DNA from: Clostridia bacterium
GTDB taxonomy: Bacteria; Bacillota; Clostridia; Christensenellales; CAG-138
DNA: 48,028 nt
Reading direction: 5' to 3'
NCBI GenBank assembly: GCA_017547885.1
Contig: JAFYOP010000002.1
Location: 1 to 48,028 of the forward strand
In this document: one piece after another, positions 1-7,929 of the stretch
Layout: each line of letters begins with the position of its first letter
Numbering within the stretch: the first letter of the stretch is position 1
Translations under genes and position numbers: made by a program
The notes under the pieces: model-generated
Told to the model about the DNA's origin: nothing
Seen by the model: only the letters and a program-made list of their open reading frames with translations
Database searches by the model: none

Positions 1-105
1 ACACAAAGTCTGATCCGGAGCTTCATATCCTACTACAACTCTCAACGCCCTCAATGGGCATTAAATAAGCTGACTCCCTTTGAATTCAGAAGTCAGCTCT
101 TGTAG
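1..105 (+). CDS. IS3-family transposase OrfB, C-terminal fragment
   Basis: Frame 1 reads 34 codons and then TAG. The peptide contains YYNSQRPQWALNKLTPFEF, the characteristic end of the DDE integrase domain of IS3-family OrfB proteins (YYN..RPQ.AL..LTP.E). The catalytic DDE residues lie upstream of the window. It is partial because of the sequence edge, not because of a visible mutation. Confidence 0.9.
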   Translation, partial: TQSLIRSFISYYNSQRPQWALNKLTPFEFRSQLL

Positions 106-139
106 CTTTTTTATTGTCCGTTTTTCTTGACACAATACA
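1..139 (+). mobile_element. Right end of an IS3-family (IS150-like) insertion sequence, truncated by the window edge
   Basis: This is the last 139 bp of an IS. It carries the 3' end of orfB and a right terminal inverted repeat at 115-139. Read from the outer end, that repeat matches the left repeat of the IS at 47891-47915 at 20 of 25 positions, including an 11-base identical core, AAAAACGGACA. Both IS fragments point the same way. Assignment to the IS3 family rests on the OrfB C-terminus and the OrfA N-terminus at the other end. The two fragments are probably parts of different copies of one element. Confidence 0.9.
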
Positions 140-141
140 AA

Positions 142-153
142 GGGGTGCTTTTT
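142..153. terminator. Single arm of a terminator hairpin interrupted by the IS
   Basis: GGGGTGCTTTTT lies two bases beyond the IS end and three bases from the stop codon of the leftward LuxR gene. Read leftward it is AAAAAGCACCCC, the expected 5' arm of a terminator for that gene. The partner arm is not in the window and would lie on the other side of the IS. This is an inference from one arm. Confidence 0.5.
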
Positions 154-156
154 ATG

Positions 157-1161
157 TTATTTCTCTATGTATCTGGCTATGCCTTCAAGCTGCCTGCGGG
201 AGGAAACACCCAGCTTGCCGTAAAGGTTTTTATTATGAAATTTGAGGGTATTTTCTTTTATGTTCAGTGCGGTTAGTATTTCCTTGGTGGATTTTCCCTC
301 AAGATAAAGGTCGTATACCGCGCGCTCTGTGGGGGTGAGGGTAGGAAGTCCTTCTTTAAAGCGGCTGCATTGGGCAGCGGAGGGAACAAAGGCAGGGACT
401 GAGGCTTTTTTAGGGGCGACAGGCCTGGCCTCCTGCAGCATCATGTACAGCCCCAGCAAAAACAGCTCGCTTATTATGTATGAAACGGACAGCATTTCAA
501 AATCCAGCTTTACCCGCTGCTCCATCAGCCAAACGCCGATATTCACCAGCACCGCAAAGGTGAGTATCATGCCGTGAGCGGGAGAGGATATGCGCTTTTT
601 TATTATGGAATAAGCGATCACCGCAACCATTGCGGCAAAGTGCAGCAGCAGATAGACAAAATACAGCCTGTGCCATGGGCCGTATACTTTGTTCAGCACG
701 GATATGCCGTGTGCTTTTTCCAGAGAAACCTCTTTGTAATAGATATCCAGATAGCCCGGGCTGGCCGCAACAAGGAACACGCCTATGCTGATAACGATAA
801 GCAGGACGGTAAGGCGCTTTTTGCAGCGTATATCCACAGCGTCCAGTATTATCATCAGCATGGAAAGGGGAAGAAATACCGAGCCAAGGTAGGATATGCG
901 GTTTGCCATAAGGGCGGCATCCAGCGTATCGGATACGGACAGGACAAAATAGCCGCTGTTTACCACCACAACCGAGGCGAAAAGCAGCAGCATCCATTTA
1001 TTTTTTTTATTTATAATGAAGCAGCCGATTAGCAGCAGAAAAGACAGTACCGCAACTATTGCGTATACTGTGCTGAGGCTGGTGGATTTTTCCGGGGCTG
1101 CGGCACAGCCGCCCAGCATCAGGGGCAGCAGAGCCGACAGGCAGGCAAAAAGTCTTTTCAT
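157..1161 (-). CDS. Membrane-anchored LuxR-type transcriptional regulator
   Basis: The C-terminal ~60 residues form a LuxR/GerE helix-turn-helix (LTPTERAVYDLYLEGKSTKE then IKENTLKFHNKNLYGKLGV). The preceding ~250 residues contain seven to eight hydrophobic segments that resemble the 7TM sensor region found in front of some histidine kinases. The protein therefore joins a membrane sensor directly to DNA binding. The N-terminus (MKRLFACLSALLPLMLGGC) reads like a lipoprotein signal with an LGGC lipobox. I chose the ATG at 1161; an in-frame ATG at 1176 and a GTG at 1224 are possible but have no better ribosome site. It is divergent from the zinc-ribbon operon starting at 1407, which is a plausible target. 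The ligand is unknown. Confidence 0.8.
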   Translation of the reverse strand: MKRLFACLSALLPLMLGGCAAAPEKSTSLSTVYAIVAVLSFLLLIGCFIINKKNKWMLLLFASVVVVNSGYFVLSVSDTLDAALMANRISYLGSVFLPLSMLMIILDAVDIRCKKRLTVLLIVISIGVFLVAASPGYLDIYYKEVSLEKAHGISVLNKVYGPWHRLYFVYLLLHFAAMVAVIAYSIIKKRISSPAHGMILTFAVLVNIGVWLMEQRVKLDFEMLSVSYIISELFLLGLYMMLQEARPVAPKKASVPAFVPSAAQCSRFKEGLPTLTPTERAVYDLYLEGKSTKEILTALNIKENTLKFHNKNLYGKLGVSSRRQLEGIARYIEK

Positions 1162-1217
1162 AGAAATATCTTTCATAAACAGGCAAAAAATACAGCGATT
1201 TGCAATTTTTTGCCCAT

Positions 1218-1246
1218 CCCACACTTTTATTTTGCCAAAGTGTGGG
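1218..1246. promoter_or_regulatory. Perfect 10-bp inverted repeat in the leader of the LuxR-type gene
   Basis: CCCACACTTT and AAAGTGTGGG are separated by 9 bases, upstream of the leftward regulator gene and inside the divergent intergenic region. LuxR-type regulators bind inverted repeats, so this may be an autoregulatory operator. An mRNA hairpin in the 5' leader is the alternative. Confidence 0.45.
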
Positions 1247-1299
1247 GATTGACGGGGATAAGTATTGTATTATCAACGTGGAAACGGATTCCGCATATC

Positions 1300-1313
1300 T
1301 TGATCTTTATCAA
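1300..1313. promoter_or_regulatory. CRP/FNR-type operator candidate
   Basis: TTGATCTTTATCAA is an exact match to the classical FNR-box pattern TTGAT-N4-ATCAA. It overlaps the -35 at 1300, where binding would repress. If the -10 at 1334-1339 is used instead, its centre lies about 40 bases upstream of the start, the usual position for class II activation. No CRP/FNR-family gene is in the window. Confidence 0.45.
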
Positions 1314-1328
1314 AGTATAGCATACAAT
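1300..1328 (+). promoter_or_regulatory. Promoter candidate for the zinc-ribbon operon
   Basis: TTGATC (1300-1305), a 17-base spacer and TACAAT (1323-1328) match the sigma-A pattern. A second possible -10, TTTAAT, lies at 1334-1339. The gene starts at 1407, giving a leader of about 60-70 nt. Confidence 0.5.
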
Positions 1329-1406
1329 CCCGGTTTAATCAAAGTAAGACCCCCTTTATAAAAATCAAACCATATAACATACAGGATAAAAAGGAGGAAA
1401 CACAAC

Positions 1407-3677
1407 ATGGCATTTTGTACCTATTGCGGAAGCAAGGTGGAGGACAATGCAAAATTCTGCACCGCCTGCGGAGCGCCCATGGAGACCGTAAAGGCCCCTG
1501 CGGAGCAGGAGCCTGCCTCTGTGCAGGGCACATACACCGCTCCCGCTCAGGGCAGCTACACCGCGCCTCAGCAGGGCACATACACCCCAACACAGAACTA
1601 TGCTCCCGTGCAGCAGCCCACCTCCGGGGCAGCCGACAGCGGCAGCTATGTTCCTCCCGCCCAGGGGCAGGCTGTAGGCACAAGCTATGCCCCAAAGGCT
1701 AAGGCAAAAATGCCCAAGATGCCCAAGATGCCTTCCATGCCCAAGGGCGGCGGCAAAAAGCGCCTGATGATGTTCGGCGGCATTGCCATTGCGGTAATAC
1801 TGCTCATCGCTCTTGTTTCTTCCTGCGGTGGAGGCGGTGCTGCGGCCGACGACCCCAACCTTGGCGTATACAATGCGGTAACAGCTGAGATGTGGGGCAT
1901 GGAGATGCCTGTTACGGATATGTTTGAAAACGGCGTATCCATAGAGCTGAAGGAAAAGGGCAAGTGCGTAATGAATCTGGACGGCACCACCGGCAAGGGC
2001 GAATGGACCCTTGAGGATGGCGTGTTCCATGCGGAGGCCGGCGGCGCGGAGCTTAACGGCACACTTGAAAAGGGCGTGCTGTACGCGGAAAACGTGCTGG
2101 ATATGGGCGTAAATATCACCTTTGAAAAGGAAGGCGGCTATGCGGAGCCTGTGACAGGCGATGAAGCCGACAATGGGAGCGGCATCGTGGCGGCAGCCGA
2201 AACATCCGCCCTTCAGCAGCAGTGGAACGGCACATGGTACGGCGCAATGTACGTATATGAAGCGGAGGGGGATTTCTCCGGTATCCCCACCGACGATGTG
2301 GTTGACTGCTACATGGTAGTGGACGTGGATGAAGAGGGCAAGGGTACCTTCGAGGTATACTTTGACGAGGTGTTCGATGAGCCCTACGCAGTTGCGGAAT
2401 GTCAGGCCTACGACTACGGCATGGATACCACCGGCGGCACTATCGTGGATATGCTGGATATGGACACCTACAACTGGATGTTCCGCCCCGTGCCCGACTA
2501 TCCCGACAGGTATACCATCACCGACTCCATAGAATATGACGACAGCCTGTTTGAATACACACTGTTCTTCAAGCAGTGGGGCAAGAGCTGGCAGGATGAA
2601 ATAGAGGGCGACGAAATAGTTCCCTACTTTGTGGAGGATTACGAAGCAGCCATTGCCAACGGCGAGCTGCCTCCCGTGGGCTTTGCTCCCATAGGCTATG
2701 CGGGGGATGCTTCCGCAGCGGCTGTGGTGGAGGATCCCAGCGTATGGTTTGGCTGGATGTCCTTTACCGAGTTTGACGGCATAGAAAACGATGACGAGAT
2801 GCACGCCGCATGGGCTTATGTGGATAAGGACGATGGGGGCAATACCTTCTTTGAGGTATATCAGGACGGTCATCCGGACAATTCCTTCATGTCCATGTTT
2901 GCGGATGTAAAGGGCAATAAGATAGTTCCTGTAATAGGCGATGAGGACGCATGGGTATCCGATACCTACCTTGAGCAAGAGGATGCCGAAATGTACGAGG
3001 GTGTGCTGGGCGCGGACGGCGTGCTGAGGTTTGATTACTTCTTCACCCATTACGACGGAGAGTACGGCTATCGCGTTCAGATGAACTTCAGGGAGGACGG
3101 CACGGAATGGGACGAAAACAACGACATTCTGCCCCCCAGATACGATGAATACAAGGCGGCTCTTGGCGGCGGAGCATCTGAAAGCCAGCCTGCACAGCAG
3201 GCTCAAACCGAGGAACCTGCCCCTGCGGCATCAGCGGGAGAGCCCAGCGGCTTTGGGGGAGAGCATACTGCCACACTGGCGGAGTTTATGACGGATATAC
3301 CTGCCGATTTTACCTTTACCGTTCCTGAAAGCGGCTGGGTACTGGATGTGTACAGCGACAGCACCATCTACATATACAACGTGCCTACGCCGGACGACGC
3401 TTACTCCAGCTCTCCCCGCATCCAGTTTGAGCTGAAGGAAAACCTGGATAAGATCAACTTCTACAAGGATAACTTTGAAAACCTGAAGGATATCGAATCC
3501 CGTACCATCAGCGGAATGGAGATGAAGGGACGCACCTACAAGAACGTGGGCATGGACTGGATAGAATACTATGCCGAGCTGCCCAGCGGTGTATGGGTGA
3601 CCTGCAAGATATCCGATGTGGACATCTCCGCAGGCAGCGAGGGCGCGGCCATACTGGACAGCGTGACCATCAAATAA
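1407..3677 (+). CDS. Zinc-ribbon membrane protein with a large extracytoplasmic region
   Basis: The N-terminus is a zinc ribbon with Cys4, Cys7, Cys18 and Cys21. A linker of Q/G/T/Y/P repeats (QGTYTAP, QGSYTAP, QQGTYTP) and a PKMPKMPKMP stretch follows. A single membrane helix is at about residues 120-139, and about 610 residues lie beyond it. Residues ~150-240 resemble the small beta-rich lipocalin-like domains common in clostridial surface proteins. The remainder is acidic and aromatic-rich, and residues ~640-756 form a separate domain. The zinc ribbon is predicted in the cytoplasm and the bulk outside. The start has a strong AAGGAGG site. It is the first gene of a five-gene set with AIM24, Tim44-like and DUF4428 proteins. 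Molecular function is unknown. Confidence 0.8.
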   Translation: MAFCTYCGSKVEDNAKFCTACGAPMETVKAPAEQEPASVQGTYTAPAQGSYTAPQQGTYTPTQNYAPVQQPTSGAADSGSYVPPAQGQAVGTSYAPKAKAKMPKMPKMPSMPKGGGKKRLMMFGGIAIAVILLIALVSSCGGGGAAADDPNLGVYNAVTAEMWGMEMPVTDMFENGVSIELKEKGKCVMNLDGTTGKGEWTLEDGVFHAEAGGAELNGTLEKGVLYAENVLDMGVNITFEKEGGYAEPVTGDEADNGSGIVAAAETSALQQQWNGTWYGAMYVYEAEGDFSGIPTDDVVDCYMVVDVDEEGKGTFEVYFDEVFDEPYAVAECQAYDYGMDTTGGTIVDMLDMDTYNWMFRPVPDYPDRYTITDSIEYDDSLFEYTLFFKQWGKSWQDEIEGDEIVPYFVEDYEAAIANGELPPVGFAPIGYAGDASAAAVVEDPSVWFGWMSFTEFDGIENDDEMHAAWAYVDKDDGGNTFFEVYQDGHPDNSFMSMFADVKGNKIVPVIGDEDAWVSDTYLEQEDAEMYEGVLGADGVLRFDYFFTHYDGEYGYRVQMNFREDGTEWDENNDILPPRYDEYKAALGGGASESQPAQQAQTEEPAPAASAGEPSGFGGEHTATLAEFMTDIPADFTFTVPESGWVLDVYSDSTIYIYNVPTPDDAYSSSPRIQFELKENLDKINFYKDNFENLKDIESRTISGMEMKGRTYKNVGMDWIEYYAELPSGVWVTCKISDVDISAGSEGAAILDSVTIK

Positions 3678-3697
3678 CGACCGCAAAGGAGAGATAT

Positions 3698-4375
3698 ATG
3701 CAATATCGTATAGAGGGCGGCACACTGCCCGCCGTTATAATCAACCTTAACCCCGGCGAAACACTGATAAGCGAAGTTGGGGCCCGCACATGGTCCCGTG
3801 GTCCCGTATATACCGAAACCAAGGCGGAGGGCGGCATCGGCAGGTCGCTGGGTCGTGCGCTTACGGGAGAAAGTATCTTCATGAGCCGCTATACCGCACA
3901 GGGCCCCAGTGAGATAGCATTTTCCTCATCATTTCCCGGAAGGATAATTGCCAAGGAACTGCAGCCGGGCCAGAGCATAGTCTGCCAGAAGTCCGCCTTC
4001 CTCTGCGGTACCGCAGGGGTTGAGGTGGCCATGCACTTCCAGAAGAAGATCGGCGCAGGCCTTTTCGGCGGCGAGGGCTTTATCATGCAGAGGATAACAG
4101 GCCCCGGCCTTGTGTTCCTTGAGATAGACGGCTACTGCCAGGAATACGACCTGATGCCCGGGGAGCAGCTTATATGCGACACAGGCGTCCTTGCGGCCAT
4201 GGATATCACCTGCCAGCTGGATGTTCAGATGGTAAAGGGCGTAAAGAACATGCTGTTCGGCGGCGAGGGCCTCTTTGATACTGTGGTGACCGGCCCCGGC
4301 AAGGTATATCTGCAGACCATGACCATAGGCAAGCTTGCGGGCCTTATGGCTCCCATGATCGCCCCTAAAAAGTAA
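3698..4375 (+). CDS. AIM24 / TIGR00266 family protein
   Basis: The 225-residue protein has the repeated beta-rich pattern of the AIM24 family: GGTLPAVIINLNPGETLISE near the start, then GLFGGEGFIMQRITGPG and LFGGEGLFDTVVTGPG, which are two copies of the family's hallmark motif. Bacterial members are often encoded beside membrane-stress and zinc-ribbon proteins; their biochemical role is not established. The start is the ATG at 3698, preceded by AAAGGAGAG. It lies 20 bp after the zinc-ribbon gene, so the two are probably co-transcribed. Confidence 0.85.
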   Translation: MQYRIEGGTLPAVIINLNPGETLISEVGARTWSRGPVYTETKAEGGIGRSLGRALTGESIFMSRYTAQGPSEIAFSSSFPGRIIAKELQPGQSIVCQKSAFLCGTAGVEVAMHFQKKIGAGLFGGEGFIMQRITGPGLVFLEIDGYCQEYDLMPGEQLICDTGVLAAMDITCQLDVQMVKGVKNMLFGGEGLFDTVVTGPGKVYLQTMTIGKLAGLMAPMIAPKK

Positions 4376-4397
4376 AAAGCAAATACACAAAACACAT

Positions 4398-4426
4398 CAT
4401 GCGCCGCCCCTCCGGGGCGGCGCATG
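4398..4426. other. 13-bp perfect GC-rich hairpin between operon genes
   Basis: CATGCGCCGCCCC and its exact complement flank a 3-base loop between the AIM24 and Tim44-like genes. No T-run follows on either strand, so it is more likely an mRNA stability or processing element, or a partial attenuator, than a normal terminator. Confidence 0.6.
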
Positions 4427-4442
4427 GAAAAGGAAAAACATT

Positions 4443-5354
4443 ATGAAACACTGCGCGATGTTATCAAAGCTTATATGCCTGCTGACAGCGCTGTTGCTGC
4501 CTGCGTTTGCCTATGCGGATCTTGGCAGCTTCAGCGGCGATGAGGATTACCATTACGAAAGCACCTACGAAGAGTATTACGTGGAAGAGGATTACGACGA
4601 GGAAGAGGCTGGGTATATTGCCCCAACCTCCGCCGAGGATGCAAGCCTTACGGATATGCTGGGTTCCCTTGCGGTGATTCTGGTGGTGGGCGGCAGTATC
4701 GCAGGCATCGCCATACTCAGCGACAGGCGAAAGAAGCGCAAGGAAGAAAAGCGCAAGGCGGAAAGCGGTCCCAAAACACAGTTGGATAACATGGCAATGT
4801 ATGTGGAATACATTGACCCTGCCTTTGACAAGGCCGCCTTTGAGCAAAAAATGTCCAATCTTTATGTGCAGTTCCAAAATGCATGGACAGGCGGCAATAT
4901 TGAAAGTATCAGAATGTACTTTGAGGAATCCCTCTTTGCGCGGCTGGAACGGCAGCTGAATGAGCTGAAAAAGAAGGGCCATACCAACTATGTGGAGAGA
5001 ATTTCCGTGCTGGCCTCGAATGCAATAGGCTATTATCAGACCGGCGGAGAAGACCGCATAGTGGTAAGGGTTCGCAGCCGCATTGTGGATTACACCACCG
5101 ATGCATCGGGCAGGGTGGTAAGCGGCAGTAAAACCAAGGAAAAGTTTATGATTTACGAATGGGAGCTGGCAAGACCCACAGGCAAAGTCACTGGCAAAAG
5201 CTCCATGACTGTTACCAACTGCCCCAACTGCGGAGCGCCTCTCAATGTAAATCAGAGCGCAAAGTGCCCCTATTGCGGCACTATCGTCACTGCGGATGAA
5301 CACGATTGGCTGATAACCGCAATACACGCCCGCTCTCAGCGGACAGGGAGGTGA
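4443..5354 (+). CDS. Tim44-like domain protein with signal peptide and zinc ribbon
   Basis: A signal peptide (residues 1-25, ending AFAYA) is followed by a very acidic, tyrosine-rich segment (about 29-56) and a membrane helix (about 72-92) with a basic stop (DRRKKRKEEKRK). Residues ~118-245 match the Tim44-like domain, and a zinc ribbon (Cys260, Cys263, Cys275, Cys278) lies near the C-terminus. Tim44-like domains bind membranes or hold substrate proteins in mitochondrial import; the role in Firmicutes is not known. The topology puts the Tim44-like and zinc domains in the cytoplasm. The next gene starts 4 bp after the stop, so translation is probably coupled. Confidence 0.8.
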   Translation: MKHCAMLSKLICLLTALLLPAFAYADLGSFSGDEDYHYESTYEEYYVEEDYDEEEAGYIAPTSAEDASLTDMLGSLAVILVVGGSIAGIAILSDRRKKRKEEKRKAESGPKTQLDNMAMYVEYIDPAFDKAAFEQKMSNLYVQFQNAWTGGNIESIRMYFEESLFARLERQLNELKKKGHTNYVERISVLASNAIGYYQTGGEDRIVVRVRSRIVDYTTDASGRVVSGSKTKEKFMIYEWELARPTGKVTGKSSMTVTNCPNCGAPLNVNQSAKCPYCGTIVTADEHDWLITAIHARSQRTGR

Positions 5355-5358
5355 GCTT

Positions 5359-5826
5359 ATGGTGAGGGCAATTGTATTGGCTTTGTGTATGGCGCTGCTG
5401 CTTACAGGTTGTGCAAAGCCCGCAGCCGAGCCGCCTGCTCCCCTGGAGGAGCCGATTTCCCTTGCTTCCTTCACATTTATGGCAAGGGGTATGACGATGG
5501 AAAGCATATACAGCTATACCGCGGAAAAAGCGGAAAACGGCACTCGCCTTTATCTGGAACTGAACTGCGGACGTGACATAATCGACGTTACGGCGGAAGA
5601 GGATGTGCTGGGGGAGCTTGGGGCGATCGCGGCCATGTATCGGCTGGATACGTGGAACGGCTTTGACAAGGTAAACAAGTGGGTATCCGACGGCGAGGGC
5701 TTTACCTTGCGCATGACCACGGCAGACGGGCAGGATATCTACGCAAACGGCAGCAATGAGTTTCCGGTAAACTACTATGAGGCCCGGGAAGCCATAGACC
5801 TGTTTTTTCAGAAGTATGTGGAATAA
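5359..5826 (+). CDS. Small lipoprotein of unknown function
   Basis: The N-terminus has a lipoprotein signal, LALCMALLLTGC, with the lipobox LLTGC. The mature part of about 135 residues is a single small globular domain; I do not recognise its family. It contains DTWNGFDK and YEAREAIDLFFQKY, a pattern typical of small clostridial lipoproteins. GGAGGTGAG precedes the ATG. It is tightly packed after the Tim44-like gene and is presumably part of the same envelope operon. Confidence 0.7.
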   Translation: MVRAIVLALCMALLLTGCAKPAAEPPAPLEEPISLASFTFMARGMTMESIYSYTAEKAENGTRLYLELNCGRDIIDVTAEEDVLGELGAIAAMYRLDTWNGFDKVNKWVSDGEGFTLRMTTADGQDIYANGSNEFPVNYYEAREAIDLFFQKYVE

Positions 5827-5880
5827 AGGCGGGCTATGCTGTAAAATTATATATGATCACAAAGAAAGGAAGCTATAATA

Positions 5881-6669
5881 ATGGGACTGTTTGATAAAAA
5901 ATACTGCGACGTATGCGGGGAAAAGATCGGCCTGCTGGGCAACCGCAAGCTGGAGGACGGCAACCTGTGCAAGCACTGCGCAAACAAGCTTTCCTATTGG
6001 TTTGACGATCGCCGCCGCAGCACCGTGGCCCAGATAAAGGAACAGCTTGCCTATCGGGAGGAAAACCTTGAAAAGGTAAAACAGTTTAATATTACCCGGG
6101 TAATGGGACGGGATACCAGGGTGGTAATAGACGAGGACAAGGGCTGGTTCATGGTGGCAAGGACCGGGAACTATCTGGAGGAAAACCCCGATGTGCTGGA
6201 GTTCTCTCAGGTTACGGGCTGCGATTTTGACGTGGACGAGGACAGAGGCGAGCATAAGCGCCAGAATGCGGAGGGAGAATATGTAAGCTACATTCCTCCC
6301 CGCTATTACTGGGACTATGACTTTACCATGAAGATACATGTAAAGCATCCGTACTTTGATGAAATGAGCTTTGAACTGAACGATTCCGGCGTAAGGATAG
6401 AGCCCGACTATGCGGCTGCCGCTGCCGCATTCGGCCGCCCCGCCATGGGCTTCCAGTTTGATCCCACTGCCCATCCGGATTACAGGCAATATGTGGACAT
6501 GGGCAATGAGATAAAGGCCGTATTGTCTCAGGCACGCCAGAACCTGAGGGACAGCATAAACGCAGCAAAAGCCCCCAAGCAGAGGGTAAACTGCCCTGCC
6601 TGCGGCGCAACCACCATGCCGGATGCCCATGGCTGCTGCGAATACTGCGGCTCTGCATTGAACAGATAA
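5881..6669 (+). CDS. DUF4428-type zinc-ribbon protein
   Basis: The start MGLFDKKYCDVCGEKIGLL with Cys9, Cys12, Cys30 and Cys33 is the DUF4428 zinc finger. A second zinc ribbon (CPACG then CEYCG) ends the protein. The middle ~190 residues are soluble and include a beta-rich segment resembling domains found behind DUF4428. No signal peptide or membrane helix is visible, so it is probably cytoplasmic. AAAGGAAG lies upstream of the ATG. It is the last gene before a terminator, and the third member of the set with a terminal zinc ribbon. Confidence 0.8.
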   Translation: MGLFDKKYCDVCGEKIGLLGNRKLEDGNLCKHCANKLSYWFDDRRRSTVAQIKEQLAYREENLEKVKQFNITRVMGRDTRVVIDEDKGWFMVARTGNYLEENPDVLEFSQVTGCDFDVDEDRGEHKRQNAEGEYVSYIPPRYYWDYDFTMKIHVKHPYFDEMSFELNDSGVRIEPDYAAAAAAFGRPAMGFQFDPTAHPDYRQYVDMGNEIKAVLSQARQNLRDSINAAKAPKQRVNCPACGATTMPDAHGCCEYCGSALNR

Positions 6670-6680
6670 ATATCACATGC

Positions 6681-6709
6681 AAAAGTGCGCCCTTTGAGGT
6701 GCACTTTTT
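6681..6709 (+). terminator. Intrinsic terminator after the envelope operon
   Basis: AAAAGTGC and GCACTTTTT form a stem over a 12-base loop, with a T-run, 11 bases after the DUF4428 stop. Confidence 0.75.
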
Positions 6710-6787
6710 GTTTGGGCGGACATGTTGCGCTTGAGGTGTAAAGGCAGTATATTTAATGTTAGATTTTGCATAAGGAGCTTTAGTGTT

Positions 6788-7645
6788 ATGCTTCAGGATA
6801 TATCCCATGGCAGGCTGGATAATCAATACCACCCCTGTTTCCCGAAGGACGGGGACTTTGTGGTGTGCGTAAAGGGGAAGGATATTCTCCTTCGCCGTGA
6901 TGAGGAGGGCCTGCTGCACCTGCCCACGTGGGGCGAGGTGTCAAAATGGAGCGAAAAATGGAACCCCTGGTTTGAGGAAAAGACTGCCTTTGCCTTTTCC
7001 ATGCAGGATAAGGATCATTTCCTCTACATGGGAGAAGCGGGGGATCCGGAGGATGGATATGTATACGAAGCCGCCGCAACATTGCGTGACCTGCGCTCAA
7101 AGGATGTATGCTTTGCCTGCATGACCGCGTGGCACATATACTGCTGGTACAGGGCAAACCGCTACTGCGGCTGCTGCGGGGAAAAGACTGCCCACGACAC
7201 AAGGGAGCGCATGATGCGCTGTCCCGCCTGCGGCAATATGATATTCCCCCGCATAGCCCCCGCCGTAATAATCGGCCTTGTGGACGGGGACAGGATACTG
7301 ATGAGCCAGTATGCCAACCGCAGCTACAAGCGATATGCTCTGCTTGCGGGCTTTATCGAGATAGGCGAGACCGCCGAGGAGGCGGTGGCTCGCGAGGTAA
7401 TGGAAGAGGTGGGCCTGAAGGTAAAGAACATACGCTATTACAAGAGCCAGCCCTGGGGCATTGCGGGAAACCTTTCCATAGGGTATTTCTGCGACCTTGA
7501 CGGCTCGGATGAGATACACCTTGACCAAAACGAGCTTTCCATGGCGGGCTGGTACAGCCGGGAGGACTTTCCCGCCGAGGATGACGGCATCAGCCTTACA
7601 AGGGAAATGATGAGGCTGTTTGCAGAGGGAAAAGAGCCGAGATAA
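6788..7645 (+). CDS. nudC: NAD+ diphosphatase (NudC), Nudix hydrolase
   Basis: NudC hydrolyses NAD(H) to NMN(H) and AMP, and in several bacteria removes the NAD cap from RNA. The 285-residue protein has an N-terminal substrate domain, a four-Cys zinc ribbon (CGCCG then CPACG, about residues 120-140) and a complete Nudix box (GFIEIGETAEEAVAREVMEE then VG). The family's SQPW signature is present, though the usual SQPWPFP continuation reads SQPWGIA here. I chose the ATG at 6788 because AAGGAG lies 10 bases upstream; an ATG at 6722 has no such site. TTGCGC-N17-TATATT at 6725-6753 is a possible promoter. Confidence 0.9.
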   Translation: MLQDISHGRLDNQYHPCFPKDGDFVVCVKGKDILLRRDEEGLLHLPTWGEVSKWSEKWNPWFEEKTAFAFSMQDKDHFLYMGEAGDPEDGYVYEAAATLRDLRSKDVCFACMTAWHIYCWYRANRYCGCCGEKTAHDTRERMMRCPACGNMIFPRIAPAVIIGLVDGDRILMSQYANRSYKRYALLAGFIEIGETAEEAVAREVMEEVGLKVKNIRYYKSQPWGIAGNLSIGYFCDLDGSDEIHLDQNELSMAGWYSREDFPAEDDGISLTREMMRLFAEGKEPR

Positions 7646-7658
7646 TAAAGCAAGCAAT

Positions 7659-7688
7659 AAAACAGCTGTCCGCAGGGGCGGCTGTTTT
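7659..7688 (+). terminator. Intrinsic terminator after nudC
   Basis: AAAACAGC and GCTGTTTT enclose an imperfect inner stem (TGTCCGC / GGGGCG side) 13 bases after the nudC stop. It could work in both directions. Confidence 0.7.
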
Positions 7689-7708
7689 GCTGTTTGGCAG
7701 GGAAAGGG

Positions 7709-7890
7709 AATTATCTATACCCGCCCGCCGCCCTTTCAAGGTAGCTTTTCCTGCGGAAAAGCCGAAGGTGCTATCTGCACCAATCCCTTAAATCATAGCG
7801 TAGTTGCAGCTGCCATGGAGTTTGCTTAACGCTTTTCCCGAAAGGAAAAAAGTACATTAAAAGGGCGGCGGGCGGGTATAGATAAATAAT
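7709..7890. repeat. R2 repeat: two inverted units with 26-bp perfect outer arms
   Basis: A 26-bp segment at 7711-7736 (begins TTATCTATACCCGCCCG) is repeated exactly in inverse orientation at 7860-7885. Inside each arm is a small hairpin of CTTTTCC/GGAAAAG type (7744-7762 and 7832-7849). Each half is thus one unit: hairpin, about 10 bases, then AAAGGGCGGCGGGCGGGTAT and AGATAA. A third unit is at 44383-44438. The central ~70 bases between the hairpins have no recognised content. No transposase is present, so it resembles a non-autonomous palindromic element. With the R1 copy beside it, it fills the 414-bp gap between nudC and the aldo/keto reductase gene. Confidence 0.85.
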
Positions 7891-7907
7891 GTGACAAACA
7901 CCAACAC

Positions 7908-7929
7908 AAAAAGCCGCATTGAGCGGCTT
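7908..7929 (-). terminator. Terminator hairpin at the end of R1 copy A
   Basis: Read leftward, AAGCCGC, the loop TCAAT and GCGGCTT are followed by TTT. It ends transcription from the aldo/keto reductase gene and is the intact version of the hairpin that the IS interrupts at the right end of the window. Confidence 0.7.

Noticed and set aside
1365..3206. A 613-codon open frame on the minus strand
   Set aside because: It lies opposite the zinc-ribbon gene, has no ribosome site and its protein shows no family motif; it is a by-product of codon bias.
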